In this document: piece by piece, positions 16,707 to 26,147 of the stretch
Layout: the number at the start of each line of letters is the position of its first letter
Numbering within the stretch: position 1 is the first letter of the stretch
Origin: Ruegeria atlantica
GTDB lineage: Bacteria > Pseudomonadota > Alphaproteobacteria > Rhodobacterales > Rhodobacteraceae
Assembly: GCF_013033965.1 (NCBI RefSeq)
Contig: NZ_WQFE01000007.1
Location: 124,001-188,000, forward strand
Reading direction: 5' to 3'
Length of the DNA: 64,000 nt
The notes under the pieces: model-generated
Told to the model about the DNA's origin: nothing
What the model saw: only the letters and a program-made list of their open reading frames with translations
The model's database searches: none
Program-made: the position numbers and the translations under genes

Positions 16707-18377
16707 TCAATCCTCCTTTGGAGCTTTGAACAGATCCTTGCGCAGGGTCATCAGTGCGCCGGGGTCAATTTTGGCTTGGATGACCGTGGTCTCACCGCTT
16801 GCGAGCGCTTCTTTCAACGCCGGTCCCATGCCGCCGGGGCCATCAACCCAAATGCCCTTGCCGCCGCAGAGTTCGGCGAATTTGTCATAGCGCGGAGATT
16901 GGATTTCCGCGCCCAGCAGACGGCCACCGTAGAATTCCTGCTGATAGGCCTTTTCCGCGCCCCAGGCTCCGTTGTCGAGGACGATCAACACAAAGGGCAA
17001 GTTGTGGGCAACCGCAGTCTGGATTTCGATCATAGTGTAGCCGACCGCACCATCGCCCATCACGGCCACAACCGGGCGGTCGGGGGCCGCTGCCTTGGCG
17101 CCGATTGCGGCAGACATGCCAAAGCCCACCAACCCAAAATCAAGCGGTGTGATCAGCGACATCGGCGCGTAATGCGCCAGCCGGTCGGCGGCCTGCAAAC
17201 AGGTATTGCCGGTGTCGAGTGTGACAATGGCATTATCGGGCAGGGCACCGCGGATTTCGGCCAGCGCGCGGCGGGGGTGCATCGGCAGCGTCTCAATCGC
17301 GGCTTCCTCGGCCCTCTCAGCCCAAAGGCTGTCTATATCTGCCCGGAAGCCGTCGCGCCACGCGTCGCAATTGGGTTTCTGGGCGGCAGCGGCCAAGGCT
17401 TCGGCGGTCAGGCGGGCATCACCTTGCGCGGCGATCTCAGCCGGGAAATAGCGACCCACGGCAGAACCTTCGATATCGACATGGGCGATGCGGGTCTCTG
17501 CCCCCACATAATCGTTGCTGTGGAAGGTGGAGTTAAAGCCAAGGCGCGCGCCTAGTACGACCATCACGTCCGCCTCTTTCGTCAGGCGTGAAGCGACGCG
17601 GTTGCCACGCGGACCGGCCTGACCCGCGAACCACGGATGGCGGTGGCGCATCACATCCGCATGGCCAGTCGAGGCGACGACGGGGATTTCCAGCGTTTCG
17701 GCCAAGGCCGTCAGCGCGTCGCGTCCTGCGCCCCATTTGAAACCGCCGCCTGCAAAGATGACCGGGCGTTCGGCGTTTGACACGAGCTTGGCAATCGCGG
17801 CCACATCGTCAGCCGCAGCGGGGCCTGGGCGTGCAATCTGCAACGGCTTAGGGTTGATGGCCGGGACATCCGCGGAAAACAGATCGCGGGGCACGTGCAG
17901 AACAACAGGGCCGCGTCGACCCGTGTTTGCCAGTCGGAACGCATCCTCCAACATAGGTGCCAACCGCGATGGATCGGTGACCATGACCGAGCGTTTGGAG
18001 ATCGGGGCGAAAAGGGCGACCTGATCTACCTCCTGGAACGTATCCTTGGCCTGATCGGCGCGGGTGATGGCCCCGGCGATCACCACAAGCGGCGAATAGG
18101 CCAGTTGCGCCTCGGCCACCGCTGTCACGATATTGACCACGCCGGGTCCGGCCTGCGCGCCCAAAACGACGCCCGGCTTGCCGGTCATACGGGCCCAGGC
18201 GTCGGCCATATGACCAGCCGCGCGTTCGTCGCGGGCACCGACATAGGCAATCTCGCCGCCTTCATACATCGCGTCGTAAAGCTCGAGCATCGAGCCGCCC
18301 AAGAGGCCGAACACCGTGTCGATGCCGTTGGCTTTCAAAACGCGATAAACGGCTTCGCCGCCATTGATCGTGGTCAT
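16707..18377 (-). CDS. Thiamine-pyrophosphate-dependent enzyme (acetolactate-synthase-like)
   Basis: A 556-residue TPP enzyme with the usual three domains. The catalytic glutamate is E51 (in ARDERAAGHMADAWAR), and the cofactor motif GDGAVG begins at residue 441, followed 28 residues later by the paired LDN. The frame extends 36 codons further upstream, but the ATG at 18377 has an AGGAGA site and gives the normal family start MTTINGGEAVYRVLKANGID. It could be a 2-oxoacid decarboxylase or a carboligase. The neighbouring aminotransferase would supply a 2-oxo acid or aldehyde, but the substrate is unknown. Confidence 0.88.
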   Translation of the reverse strand: MTTINGGEAVYRVLKANGIDTVFGLLGGSMLELYDAMYEGGEIAYVGARDERAAGHMADAWARMTGKPGVVLGAQAGPGVVNIVTAVAEAQLAYSPLVVIAGAITRADQAKDTFQEVDQVALFAPISKRSVMVTDPSRLAPMLEDAFRLANTGRRGPVVLHVPRDLFSADVPAINPKPLQIARPGPAAADDVAAIAKLVSNAERPVIFAGGGFKWGAGRDALTALAETLEIPVVASTGHADVMRHRHPWFAGQAGPRGNRVASRLTKEADVMVVLGARLGFNSTFHSNDYVGAETRIAHVDIEGSAVGRYFPAEIAAQGDARLTAEALAAAAQKPNCDAWRDGFRADIDSLWAERAEEAAIETLPMHPRRALAEIRGALPDNAIVTLDTGNTCLQAADRLAHYAPMSLITPLDFGLVGFGMSAAIGAKAAAPDRPVVAVMGDGAVGYTMIEIQTAVAHNLPFVLIVLDNGAWGAEKAYQQEFYGGRLLGAEIQSPRYDKFAELCGGKGIWVDGPGGMGPALKEALASGETTVIQAKIDPGALMTLRKDLFKAPKED

Positions 18378-18417
18378 GTCTGTTCTCCTGAAAGCGGATA
18401 TCTGCGCATGGGGATCA

Positions 18418-20829
18418 TTAGGCCTCCGATCTCGGGCGCAGGTTCTGTGGGTCGAACAGCGCATTGGGATGCACGGTCGTCGCAATTTCGCGATTCAGGA
18501 TCTGAACCTTGAGCCCGTCGTGCGGCGTACCCTTGCGGACAAAAAGCCATCCCAGCGATTTGCCGATGCTGTAGCCATAGCCACCGGAAGTAGTCAGGCC
18601 TACGGGTTTGCCATCCAGCAGGACGGGTTCACCGCCGTGGATGTCGATGTCATCGGAATGCAATTCTGCATAGAGCAATTCCCACGTTGGATCGCGCTCC
18701 ATCAGCGCCGCGCGGCCCACGAAGTCGCGGTTCTCGGTCGCGACAAAACGTTCCAGCCCGACATCGAAAGGGCCGATGTCCGTCGTTAGCTCACCGCTCG
18801 CACGATAGGCTTTTTCCATGCGCATCCCGTTGAATGCGTAGCTGCCCAGATCGACCAGCCCATGCTTTTCGCCCGCTTCAAACAGGGCATCATAGATCGC
18901 CCCGATCTGATCCAACGGCGCGTGCAATTCCCAACCAAGTTCACCAACAAAGGACACCCGCAGCATGTAGCAGGGCACGCCTGCAATCGTGGCCTCTTTG
19001 CCCGAGAGCCACGGGAAATTTGCGTTTGACAGATCCACATCCGTCAGCTTGACCATGATCTTGCGCGAGGCCGGACCAGATAGTGCCAGCATGCCCCAAT
19101 CCTGCGAGCGGTTGATCATCTGAACGTCTTCGCCCTGGCGGACATGGCTTTTAATCCAGTCAAAATCCGGGTTGGACCGGGCGATGGGCGAGCCGGTGAA
19201 AAAGCGGTTTTCGGCGATGCGCCAGATCGTGATCTCAGTCTCGAACCGGCCCTGTTCTGTCAGCAGGTGGTTCAGGCTCATCCGCCCGTCACGCGCCGGG
19301 ATTTTGTTAGCGGACAGACGGTTTAGCAGCGCGCCCGCGTCCTTGCCAGTAATCTCGAACTGGGCAAAGGCGCAAAGGTCGATTACACCCGCCGCTTCCC
19401 GCGTGGCTTTGGCTTCGCGGATGGCATTCTCGTGCCAGTTCTGGGGGCCCCAGCCGATCTGTTCGACCTCACCCACCTCACCGAAATAGCGTGGGCGTTC
19501 CCAGCCTGCGATCTCACCAAAGACTGCGCCCTTGGCGGCCAGCCGGTCGTAAAGAGCGTGTCGGTTCAGGGGACGCAGGCTGTGGAATTGTTTGCCCGGG
19601 CAAGGGGTGTCGTGGCGGCGCATGAACTCGTCCTTGGTGCGTTCCACGATGAAATTGCCGTCCGCGAAGTTGCCATAGCGGCGTGGGTCAAAACCGCGTG
19701 TGTTGATCTCGCTCTCGCCATGCACCATCCAGTCGGCCAGCACCTTGCCCGCACCACCACCCCACGCGAGCCCGATGGAGGACCCGCAGGAGAGCCAGAC
19801 ATTCGGTGCCCCGGACGGCCCGACAAGCATTCCGCCATCAGGCGTGTGGGTGATCGCCCCGCGCACGACGCGCTTGATGCCAAGCTCGGCAAGGATCGGC
19901 ATTTTGTCGAACGCGACCATCAGGAAATCGCCGATGGAATCGTAGTCCGCTTCAAAGAGTTCATTCTCTGCCGCCCAGGGCGCACCTTCGGGCATTTCCC
20001 AAACAGTTGGGCAGACATGGCCTTCGTAGATACCGATCAGGCCGGATTTCTGTTCCTGCCGGATATACCCGCCAAAGGCGTTGTCCCGCATCACGGGCAG
20101 TTCGGGGCGGTCGAGAAATTCCGGCACCGTGTCGGTGACAAGATAATGGTGCAAGCAACTGACCGAGGGGATTGTCAGCCCGAACCATTCCCCCACCTGA
20201 TTGGCATAGGACCCCGCAGCGATGACCACATGTTCGGCCAGCACGTCCCCCTTTTCCGTACGCAGCAGCCACATGTCGCCCTTGCGACTGGCCCCAAGCA
20301 CTTGGTTGTGGCGTTCGATCTTGGCCCCCCGCGCGCGGGTTGCGGCGGCCAGTGCCATGGTCACGCTGGAGGGATCGATATGCCCGTCTTCAAAGGTCTG
20401 GATCGCGACCTTGACGTCGTCGACCTTGTAGAACGGATTGCCCTTGGCCACGGCCTCGGGCCCGACCAGTTCCATCGGCAGGTCGAGCAATTTGCCAACG
20501 CCCATGATCGACTTCATCCAGTCAACCTCATCATCCGTGGTCGCGATGCGGAAGCCGCCAACCTCGTGCCAGCCGATACTTTGGCCGGTTTCCTTCTCGA
20601 CCTTCTTATAAGTCTCGATCGACGTCTTGTTGACCCAGCCCATAACCCGGCTGCCCACCGCATGGGCGATCTGCCCGGCCGCATGCCATGTTGAACCGCT
20701 GGTTAATTCCGCCTTTTCAAACAGGATCGTGTCGGTCCAACCCGCCTCGGCAAGCTGGTATTGGGCGGCAACACCCATGATCCCGCCACCGATGATGGCA
20801 ACGCGGGTGGTGCGGAGCGTGTCTGACAT
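18418..20829 (-). CDS. Dimethylglycine/sarcosine dehydrogenase-like FAD-GcvT protein 2
   Basis: An 803-residue two-part enzyme. The N-terminal DAO-type FAD domain has GGGIMG and STWHAAG, where H49 corresponds to the histidine that carries covalent FAD in dimethylglycine dehydrogenase. The C-terminal GcvT-type domain binds folate and includes SFVGELGWEL. Such enzymes oxidatively demethylate N-methyl amino acids and hand the one-carbon unit to tetrahydrofolate. The long frame upstream is rejected: the ATG at 20829 overlaps the previous stop as TGATG. It is the second of two divergent paralogues in tandem, so they probably act on successive N-methylated intermediates. Confidence 0.9.
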   Translation of the reverse strand: MSDTLRTTRVAIIGGGIMGVAAQYQLAEAGWTDTILFEKAELTSGSTWHAAGQIAHAVGSRVMGWVNKTSIETYKKVEKETGQSIGWHEVGGFRIATTDDEVDWMKSIMGVGKLLDLPMELVGPEAVAKGNPFYKVDDVKVAIQTFEDGHIDPSSVTMALAAATRARGAKIERHNQVLGASRKGDMWLLRTEKGDVLAEHVVIAAGSYANQVGEWFGLTIPSVSCLHHYLVTDTVPEFLDRPELPVMRDNAFGGYIRQEQKSGLIGIYEGHVCPTVWEMPEGAPWAAENELFEADYDSIGDFLMVAFDKMPILAELGIKRVVRGAITHTPDGGMLVGPSGAPNVWLSCGSSIGLAWGGGAGKVLADWMVHGESEINTRGFDPRRYGNFADGNFIVERTKDEFMRRHDTPCPGKQFHSLRPLNRHALYDRLAAKGAVFGEIAGWERPRYFGEVGEVEQIGWGPQNWHENAIREAKATREAAGVIDLCAFAQFEITGKDAGALLNRLSANKIPARDGRMSLNHLLTEQGRFETEITIWRIAENRFFTGSPIARSNPDFDWIKSHVRQGEDVQMINRSQDWGMLALSGPASRKIMVKLTDVDLSNANFPWLSGKEATIAGVPCYMLRVSFVGELGWELHAPLDQIGAIYDALFEAGEKHGLVDLGSYAFNGMRMEKAYRASGELTTDIGPFDVGLERFVATENRDFVGRAALMERDPTWELLYAELHSDDIDIHGGEPVLLDGKPVGLTTSGGYGYSIGKSLGWLFVRKGTPHDGLKVQILNREIATTVHPNALFDPQNLRPRSEA

Positions 20830-23225
20830 CAGAACGCCTCCTTCGCGGGTTTGAGGGAAACTTGAGCAGTGAAGCGGTCGCAGGCGATTTCGACCTCGAA
20901 GCCGGGAACAATGTCTTCGGTGGCGAGCCGGTCCAGCGGCGCGTTGATCATCGCGAGCGCGACAGAGCGGCCAAAGCGATAGTTCCATGCGGCGGAGGTG
21001 ATTTGCCCAACGACCTTGCCGTCAAAGTAGATCGGCTCATCATGGATCGGGATCGCATTTGGATCGTCAAAAAGCAGGGACACAATGCGCCGGTCTGGCA
21101 CGTGATCCCTAAGCGCCTCTTCCCCGACAAACCCGGTGCCCGTGGCACAGAACGCGCCCAGTCCGGCTTCATGCGGTGTGGTGCCGGGGGTCAATTCGTG
21201 GCCAAAGGCACGGAAGCCGCTCTCGATGCGCAGTGAACCGCTGGCGTAAAGTCCGGCATGGGTGGCCCCGGCGGCGACCAACGCTTCATGCGCGGCCATG
21301 GCCATGTCGGCGGGAACGTAGAGTTCGTAGCCTTCCTCACCGGTAAAGCTCAGCCGGCCAGCCCACCCACGGGCAAGGCCAATCTCAACCGGCGCAAAGC
21401 CAAAGCGTTTGATGGCGGGCAGAGGGCTACTGCTGGTGGCCTGCAAGACCTCCCGAGCCTTTGCCCCGGCCAACCCAATGATGGCATAGCCGCTGGTGAC
21501 ATCTGTGAACTCAACTAGGAATTCGCCCTTGGTGTCGCGCATCCGCTTCATGTCGCGCACAACCTCGCCTGCGCCGACGATCGCCAAATAGGTCTCAGGC
21601 CCATGACGCTGAACGGTCAGGTCGCTTTCCACACCACCGCGCGCATTCAGGATTTGGGTGTAGGCAATGCGCCCCTCGGCGATGTCCATTTGCGCGGTGC
21701 AAAGGTGGTTCAGGAAGGCGCAAGCATCCGGCCCCTGCACCATGATTTTGCCAAAGGCAGACTGATCCAGAATGGCCGCCCCGGTCCGGCAGGCATCAAC
21801 CTCCTGACCCACCTGACCACGCCATTGCGGCGCGCCGAACGTCAGTGGCAGATGTGCGGCCTCTCCACCAAAGTGCACTGGACGTTCCCAGCCACCGCGC
21901 CCTTCGAACTGCGCACCTGCGGCCACCAGACCGGCATGGATCGGCGACCGACGATGGCCCCGCGCGGTGTTCATCGAACGCCCCTGATAGGGATTGTCGT
22001 AATGGCGGCCCAACACCTCTGGAATACGCGCTTCTAACGCACCAAGCACGTTCATCTCAGGACTAAAGCGCCGGATGTCAGCCTCGTTCAGTTCCATCGT
22101 CGGTTCGCCGGCGATGATCCATTCGGCCATCGCCTTGCCCGCGCCGCCCGCAAGTGCGATCCCGGTGGAGTTCATGCCGCCCATCAGGAACAGCCCGGGC
22201 ACTTCGGGGCTTTCACCCAACATGAACTGACTGTCGAGCGTGAAGCTTTCTGGCCCGTTCAGCAGCATCCGCACTTCGGCCTTTTCCAGCGCCGGGATGC
22301 GCCGCAGGGCGTTTTCCATCATGGGCATGAAATGATCCCAATCCTCGTCCAGCAGATCGAACGAGAAATCGGCCGGCAGGTCCTTGGTCGAGATGCCCTT
22401 GGCATGCGGTTCAAATGAGCCGACCAGCAGCCCTTCGACATCATCGCGAGCGTAAAGATAGGCGTCCTGATCGTTCAGCGTGGGCAGATGCGCGCCTTTG
22501 CCAAGCGCCTGCACCTCTTCCAAAGGTTTGGTCAGGATGTAGAAATGTTCGCAGGCATAAAGCGGCATATGTGCGCCCGCCATCGCCGCCACCTCGCGCG
22601 ACCAGAGGCCAGAGGCGATCACCACCTCGTCGGCCTCAATCACATGCTCCCCGATTTCGACACCCGAAATGCGCCCGCCTTTCTTTTGCAGGCCCGTGAC
22701 GCGCGTATCCTCCCATATCTTCACTCCCCGGGCGCGGGCGCCCTTGGAAAGGGCCAAAGCCACGTCTGACGGGTTCACGCGGCCATCCGCCGGGGACCAG
22801 ACCGCGCCGATCACATCATCGACCTCAATCAGCGGCCAAAGCTCTTTCGCGCGGGCAGCATCAATCACTTCGGCCTCAAGTCCAAAGGCCCGACCCAATG
22901 AGACCTGGCGTTTGATGTTCGTCAGGCGGTCGGGATTGGTGGCCAGCGTCAGCGACCCTGTCTGTATCCAGCCGGTGGCCTGTCCCGTCTCAACTTCCAA
23001 CTCTCCATAAAGGTCGATGGAATAATTAATCAGCTTGGTCAGCGTCGCCGAAGGCCGCAGCCGTCGCACCAGACCCGCCGCATGCCAAGTGGTGCCCGAG
23101 GTCAGCTTGGAGCGTTCCAGCAGTACGATGTCTTTCCGACCTTCGCGGGCCAGATGATAGGCAATCGAGCAGCCGATCACACCACCGCCGATGATTACGG
23201 TGCGCGCCTGAGAGGGGAGGCTCAT
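20829..23225 (-). CDS. Dimethylglycine/sarcosine dehydrogenase-like FAD-GcvT protein 1
   Basis: A 798-residue FAD/GcvT fusion with GGGVIG at the N-terminus and the covalent-flavin motif TTWHAAG (H48). A folate-binding GcvT domain contains SFTGEEGYELY. The architecture is that of dimethylglycine dehydrogenase: flavin oxidation of an N-methyl group, then transfer of the carbon to tetrahydrofolate, with electrons probably going to ETF. It overlaps the aminotransferase by 4 bp and the second FAD/GcvT gene by 1 bp. With an MttB homologue at the head of the operon, the set looks built to strip several N-methyl groups from one compound. Confidence 0.9.
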   Translation of the reverse strand: MSLPSQARTVIIGGGVIGCSIAYHLAREGRKDIVLLERSKLTSGTTWHAAGLVRRLRPSATLTKLINYSIDLYGELEVETGQATGWIQTGSLTLATNPDRLTNIKRQVSLGRAFGLEAEVIDAARAKELWPLIEVDDVIGAVWSPADGRVNPSDVALALSKGARARGVKIWEDTRVTGLQKKGGRISGVEIGEHVIEADEVVIASGLWSREVAAMAGAHMPLYACEHFYILTKPLEEVQALGKGAHLPTLNDQDAYLYARDDVEGLLVGSFEPHAKGISTKDLPADFSFDLLDEDWDHFMPMMENALRRIPALEKAEVRMLLNGPESFTLDSQFMLGESPEVPGLFLMGGMNSTGIALAGGAGKAMAEWIIAGEPTMELNEADIRRFSPEMNVLGALEARIPEVLGRHYDNPYQGRSMNTARGHRRSPIHAGLVAAGAQFEGRGGWERPVHFGGEAAHLPLTFGAPQWRGQVGQEVDACRTGAAILDQSAFGKIMVQGPDACAFLNHLCTAQMDIAEGRIAYTQILNARGGVESDLTVQRHGPETYLAIVGAGEVVRDMKRMRDTKGEFLVEFTDVTSGYAIIGLAGAKAREVLQATSSSPLPAIKRFGFAPVEIGLARGWAGRLSFTGEEGYELYVPADMAMAAHEALVAAGATHAGLYASGSLRIESGFRAFGHELTPGTTPHEAGLGAFCATGTGFVGEEALRDHVPDRRIVSLLFDDPNAIPIHDEPIYFDGKVVGQITSAAWNYRFGRSVALAMINAPLDRLATEDIVPGFEVEIACDRFTAQVSLKPAKEAF

Positions 23226-24511
23226 GTCAGTATTCCCCCGCGTTTCATGTCCGTGAGGGTCTTGGCAAAGGCCTCAAGCGCTTCGTCAATCAGGTCCGGT
23301 GTATGAGCGGTCGATGTCAGGCCCGAGGTGTAGGACATAATGTCCACCCCATGGGAAAGCATGCCGTCCCGATAGCCGTTGACCACCGCTTTGGGCAGGC
23401 CTCGGATTTGCATGGGGCTGAGCCCGTCAAGCGTGTCCTGCCCGAAATAGACATGGATGATCGAGCTATCGCCATAGGCCAGCCCCTTGACGCCCTGTTC
23501 GCCCATCCGGGCGTTCATCCCGTCGCGCATGCGCTTGGCCATCGCATCCGCGTGGTCCTGCGCCGCTCCATCGGCGAGGTAAGGCATGGCTGCACACGCA
23601 GCCGCTGCGATCAGGGGAGAGGCGTTGAACGTGCCCTTGTGGCTGACCGCCGGTGCAATCCCGTCGCGTTCGGTGGTGTTGTTCATCAATTCCATGATGT
23701 CGGCACGACCACAGACCGCGCCACCGGGCAGACCGCCCGTAGCAATCTTGGCCAGCGTGGTCAGATCGGGCACGATCCCGTCCCGCGCCTGCCTCCCGCC
23801 AGGGGACCAACGGAACCCGGTGATGATTTCGTCAAAGATCAGCACCACGCCCGCGGCACGGGCCACATCGTGCAACGCCCGCAGAGTTTCGGTGGCGAGT
23901 GGGACGGAGCCGTAGTTCGCCCCGGATGCCTCAAAGATAACCGTGCCAATCCGGTCATCTTCCAGTGCTTTGGCCATCGCATCGGGATCGGCGGCGCAGA
24001 CCTGCACCAGGTCGGTGACGGGTAGCGGCACACCCAGTGACGGCGGCGCGTTGCTGCCCGGTTTGGTTCCCTTTAGCGCGTGGTCATGCCAGCCGTGGTA
24101 ATGGCCATCAATCCGCAGCACATGATCCTTGCCCGAGTAGGCGCGCCCCAAGCGCAATGCCAGCATCGTGGCCTCGCTTCCCGAGGCGGTAAAGCGTGTG
24201 CGTTCGGCCGAGGGGTAAAGCCGGTTGATCCAGTCAGCCCACTCGATCTCGAACGCATGGCAATCAGCGGCAAAGATCGAGCGTTCGGCTTGCTTTTGCA
24301 GCGCCTCGACCACAGCAGGGTGGCTGTGGCCCAGCATTTGGGCGGCCGAACCCATCTTGAAGTCAATGTAGCGGCGCCCTTTGATATCCCACTTTTCGGC
24401 GCCACGCGCCTTGTCGATGTAAATCGGATGCGGGGCTCGATAGCGCAGTTCGTGGCTTACCCCACCGGGGAGGGCCGCGCGGGCCTGTTCGCTAAGGCGG
24501 AGATTGCTCAT
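23222..24511 (-). CDS. Class III PLP aminotransferase (glutamate-1-semialdehyde aminomutase-like)
   Basis: A 429-residue fold-type-I PLP enzyme. The cofactor lysine is K255 in TTLAKIATGG, and IFDEIITGFR supplies the aspartate to the pyridine nitrogen. Its N-terminus (LPGGVSHELRYRAPHPIYI) is of the HemL-like subgroup, but genome context excludes a haem role. It probably transaminates, or moves the amino group of, the demethylated product of the operon's methylated amine. It overlaps the MttB gene and the first FAD/GcvT gene by 4 bp each, so all three are coupled. Confidence 0.9.
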   Translation of the reverse strand: MSNLRLSEQARAALPGGVSHELRYRAPHPIYIDKARGAEKWDIKGRRYIDFKMGSAAQMLGHSHPAVVEALQKQAERSIFAADCHAFEIEWADWINRLYPSAERTRFTASGSEATMLALRLGRAYSGKDHVLRIDGHYHGWHDHALKGTKPGSNAPPSLGVPLPVTDLVQVCAADPDAMAKALEDDRIGTVIFEASGANYGSVPLATETLRALHDVARAAGVVLIFDEIITGFRWSPGGRQARDGIVPDLTTLAKIATGGLPGGAVCGRADIMELMNNTTERDGIAPAVSHKGTFNASPLIAAAACAAMPYLADGAAQDHADAMAKRMRDGMNARMGEQGVKGLAYGDSSIIHVYFGQDTLDGLSPMQIRGLPKAVVNGYRDGMLSHGVDIMSYTSGLTSTAHTPDLIDEALEAFAKTLTDMKRGGILT

Positions 24512-26049
24512 TCTGACCGTCCAGATCCGGCTCGCGTCAGGCGGATGTCAAAGCTCGCACGCAATTTATTGTCCAATGTATCAGAGATATGTTTCGGAAA
24601 GTGACTGCGCAGAATCTCGCGGGTCTTCTCGCGCGCAACATCCCCGATGGGCTTGGCGCCATCCTCCTCCCATTCGCGGGGGGTCCGGCGGTCACCGATC
24701 TCGGGGTAGAAATAGTCTGATTTCATCCGTCCAAAGGTGTGATGTTCACCCAGGTAATGCCCCGGCCCTTCGCAAACGGTCTTTATGACATCCGCTGCGA
24801 TGTTTTCCGGTGTTGCCTCAATCCCGCGAATGGTCCGCAGGATATTTCCCAGAAGATCGTTGTCACTAACATAGGCAGCGTGGCTGACGCCCAGCAGGCT
24901 CGACATCATACCCGCCGCCTGAGTGACGATATTAGACCCGGCATGGGCCGCCATCGACACCGCTAGGGATTTCTCGGCCCCGTATTGCGCATCAAGGCAC
25001 TTGGCATCGGTGATCCCGGCAATCGAACTGGTAGGTAAATCCCAATGCCGCCCCACCTGCGCCGCGCCTGCCATCAGAATCGCTTGTTCACCGCCGCCAC
25101 CGCTCATGGAGCCCGTGCGTAAATCTGCGACGAGCGGCTTAGGGGCAAAGATCGCATTGACATCCGGAGCCACCAACCGCGCAAAGACCAGTCCCGCCAA
25201 CGTCTCGGCCACAGCCTGCACGAGCGAACCGGCGACTGTGGCAGGGCTTGTCGCACCAGCCTGACCCGCGCTGATGAGTTGCACGGGAAAGCCTGCCAGT
25301 ACCGCACGTTCCAGCACCTCGCAGGCTTCTTCGGCAAAGCGCATCGGTGGCACTACATGACAGACCATGACCGTCATAAAGGGGCGGTCGCGGAAGGCTT
25401 GTTCGCTTCCGGCGATGGCATAGCAGAGGTCTGCGATAGCCTGCACATTCTGCGGCTCGGTGATCGAGATCGAGACATGTTTGGTCGTCCCAGCCAAACA
25501 GGCGTAAGCCGTGTTGAGATCCATCACCGCGTTATCTTCAATGTCACGCGCAACAACGGACCGGCTGAAATGATGGATATTGTCCATCCGGTCCACGATG
25601 CGGGCGGCATCGTAAAGGTCTTGCAAAGTGCTGTCGCGGTAAGCATGCGTGTCCAGATCAAACACGCCGGGGGCCGCGCCACCCGTCGACATATGGACCC
25701 GAGCCCCTTCGATTTTCAGATCGCGGTCGGGTGTCTGACCACAAAGCGTAAATCCACGCCGAGCCCCATCAATCGCCCATCGGACGAGCTTTTCAGGAAA
25801 GAGCAACCGCCCTTCCTTGGTGTAGGAACCACCGGCTTCGGTGACTTTTTCGATCATCGACGGAATGGCCTGGCTCAGGCCCAGCGTCGCCAGTAGCGAA
25901 AACGCCGCTTCTTCAACCAGCTTCACCTCATCGGGCAACAACGGTTTTAGGCGTCCACCAAGGACACCGGGCCACACGGGGTGAACCACCTCGTCCCCGG
26001 TGGGTTGCTTTAAGCGATCTTTGCGACCTCGGCGGCGGGCTTCAACCAT
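24508..26049 (-). CDS. MttB-family (non-pyrrolysine) methylamine methyltransferase homologue
   Basis: A 513-residue protein of the trimethylamine methyltransferase (MttB/MtgB) superfamily. The frame has no internal amber codon, so it belongs to the non-pyrrolysine branch whose characterised members demethylate quaternary amines such as glycine betaine, carnitine or proline betaine. Those enzymes pass the methyl group to a corrinoid protein. It leads the operon, with the GcvA-type regulator divergent 98 bp away. No corrinoid-binding protein or RamA-type activator gene is visible nearby. The basic N-terminal leader MVEARRRGRKDR is also seen in the second MttB homologue of this window, supporting the start. 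The substrate is unknown. Confidence 0.88.
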   Translation of the reverse strand: MVEARRRGRKDRLKQPTGDEVVHPVWPGVLGGRLKPLLPDEVKLVEEAAFSLLATLGLSQAIPSMIEKVTEAGGSYTKEGRLLFPEKLVRWAIDGARRGFTLCGQTPDRDLKIEGARVHMSTGGAAPGVFDLDTHAYRDSTLQDLYDAARIVDRMDNIHHFSRSVVARDIEDNAVMDLNTAYACLAGTTKHVSISITEPQNVQAIADLCYAIAGSEQAFRDRPFMTVMVCHVVPPMRFAEEACEVLERAVLAGFPVQLISAGQAGATSPATVAGSLVQAVAETLAGLVFARLVAPDVNAIFAPKPLVADLRTGSMSGGGGEQAILMAGAAQVGRHWDLPTSSIAGITDAKCLDAQYGAEKSLAVSMAAHAGSNIVTQAAGMMSSLLGVSHAAYVSDNDLLGNILRTIRGIEATPENIAADVIKTVCEGPGHYLGEHHTFGRMKSDYFYPEIGDRRTPREWEEDGAKPIGDVAREKTREILRSHFPKHISDTLDNKLRASFDIRLTRAGSGRSE

Positions 26050-26120
26050 GAACTCATGAGTATTGTGTTTCCTTGGCTGAACATTCGCAACTAGAAGGCC
26101 AGTTTACAAAGGCACCTTTT

Positions 26121-26134
26121 TCATCAAAAGATGA
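26121..26134. promoter_or_regulatory. Candidate LysR-type operator in divergent promoter
   Basis: TCATC-AAAA-GATGA is a short perfect dyad between the divergent mttB-like and LysR-type genes, just upstream of the regulator start. Size and place suit a LysR-type site; it is unproven. Confidence 0.35.
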
Positions 26135-26147
26135 GTAAAACTAATGA

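Noticed and set aside
19432..20694. 420-residue plus-strand open frame opposite the second FAD/GcvT gene
   Set aside because: Antisense of a clear dehydrogenase; composition reflects GC-rich codon shadow; no ribosome site or family.
24508..26049. Possible pyrrolysine (amber) readthrough in the MttB homologue
   Set aside because: Both MttB frames here are open with no in-frame TAG and end at TGA or TAA, so they are the ordinary non-pyrrolysine branch.
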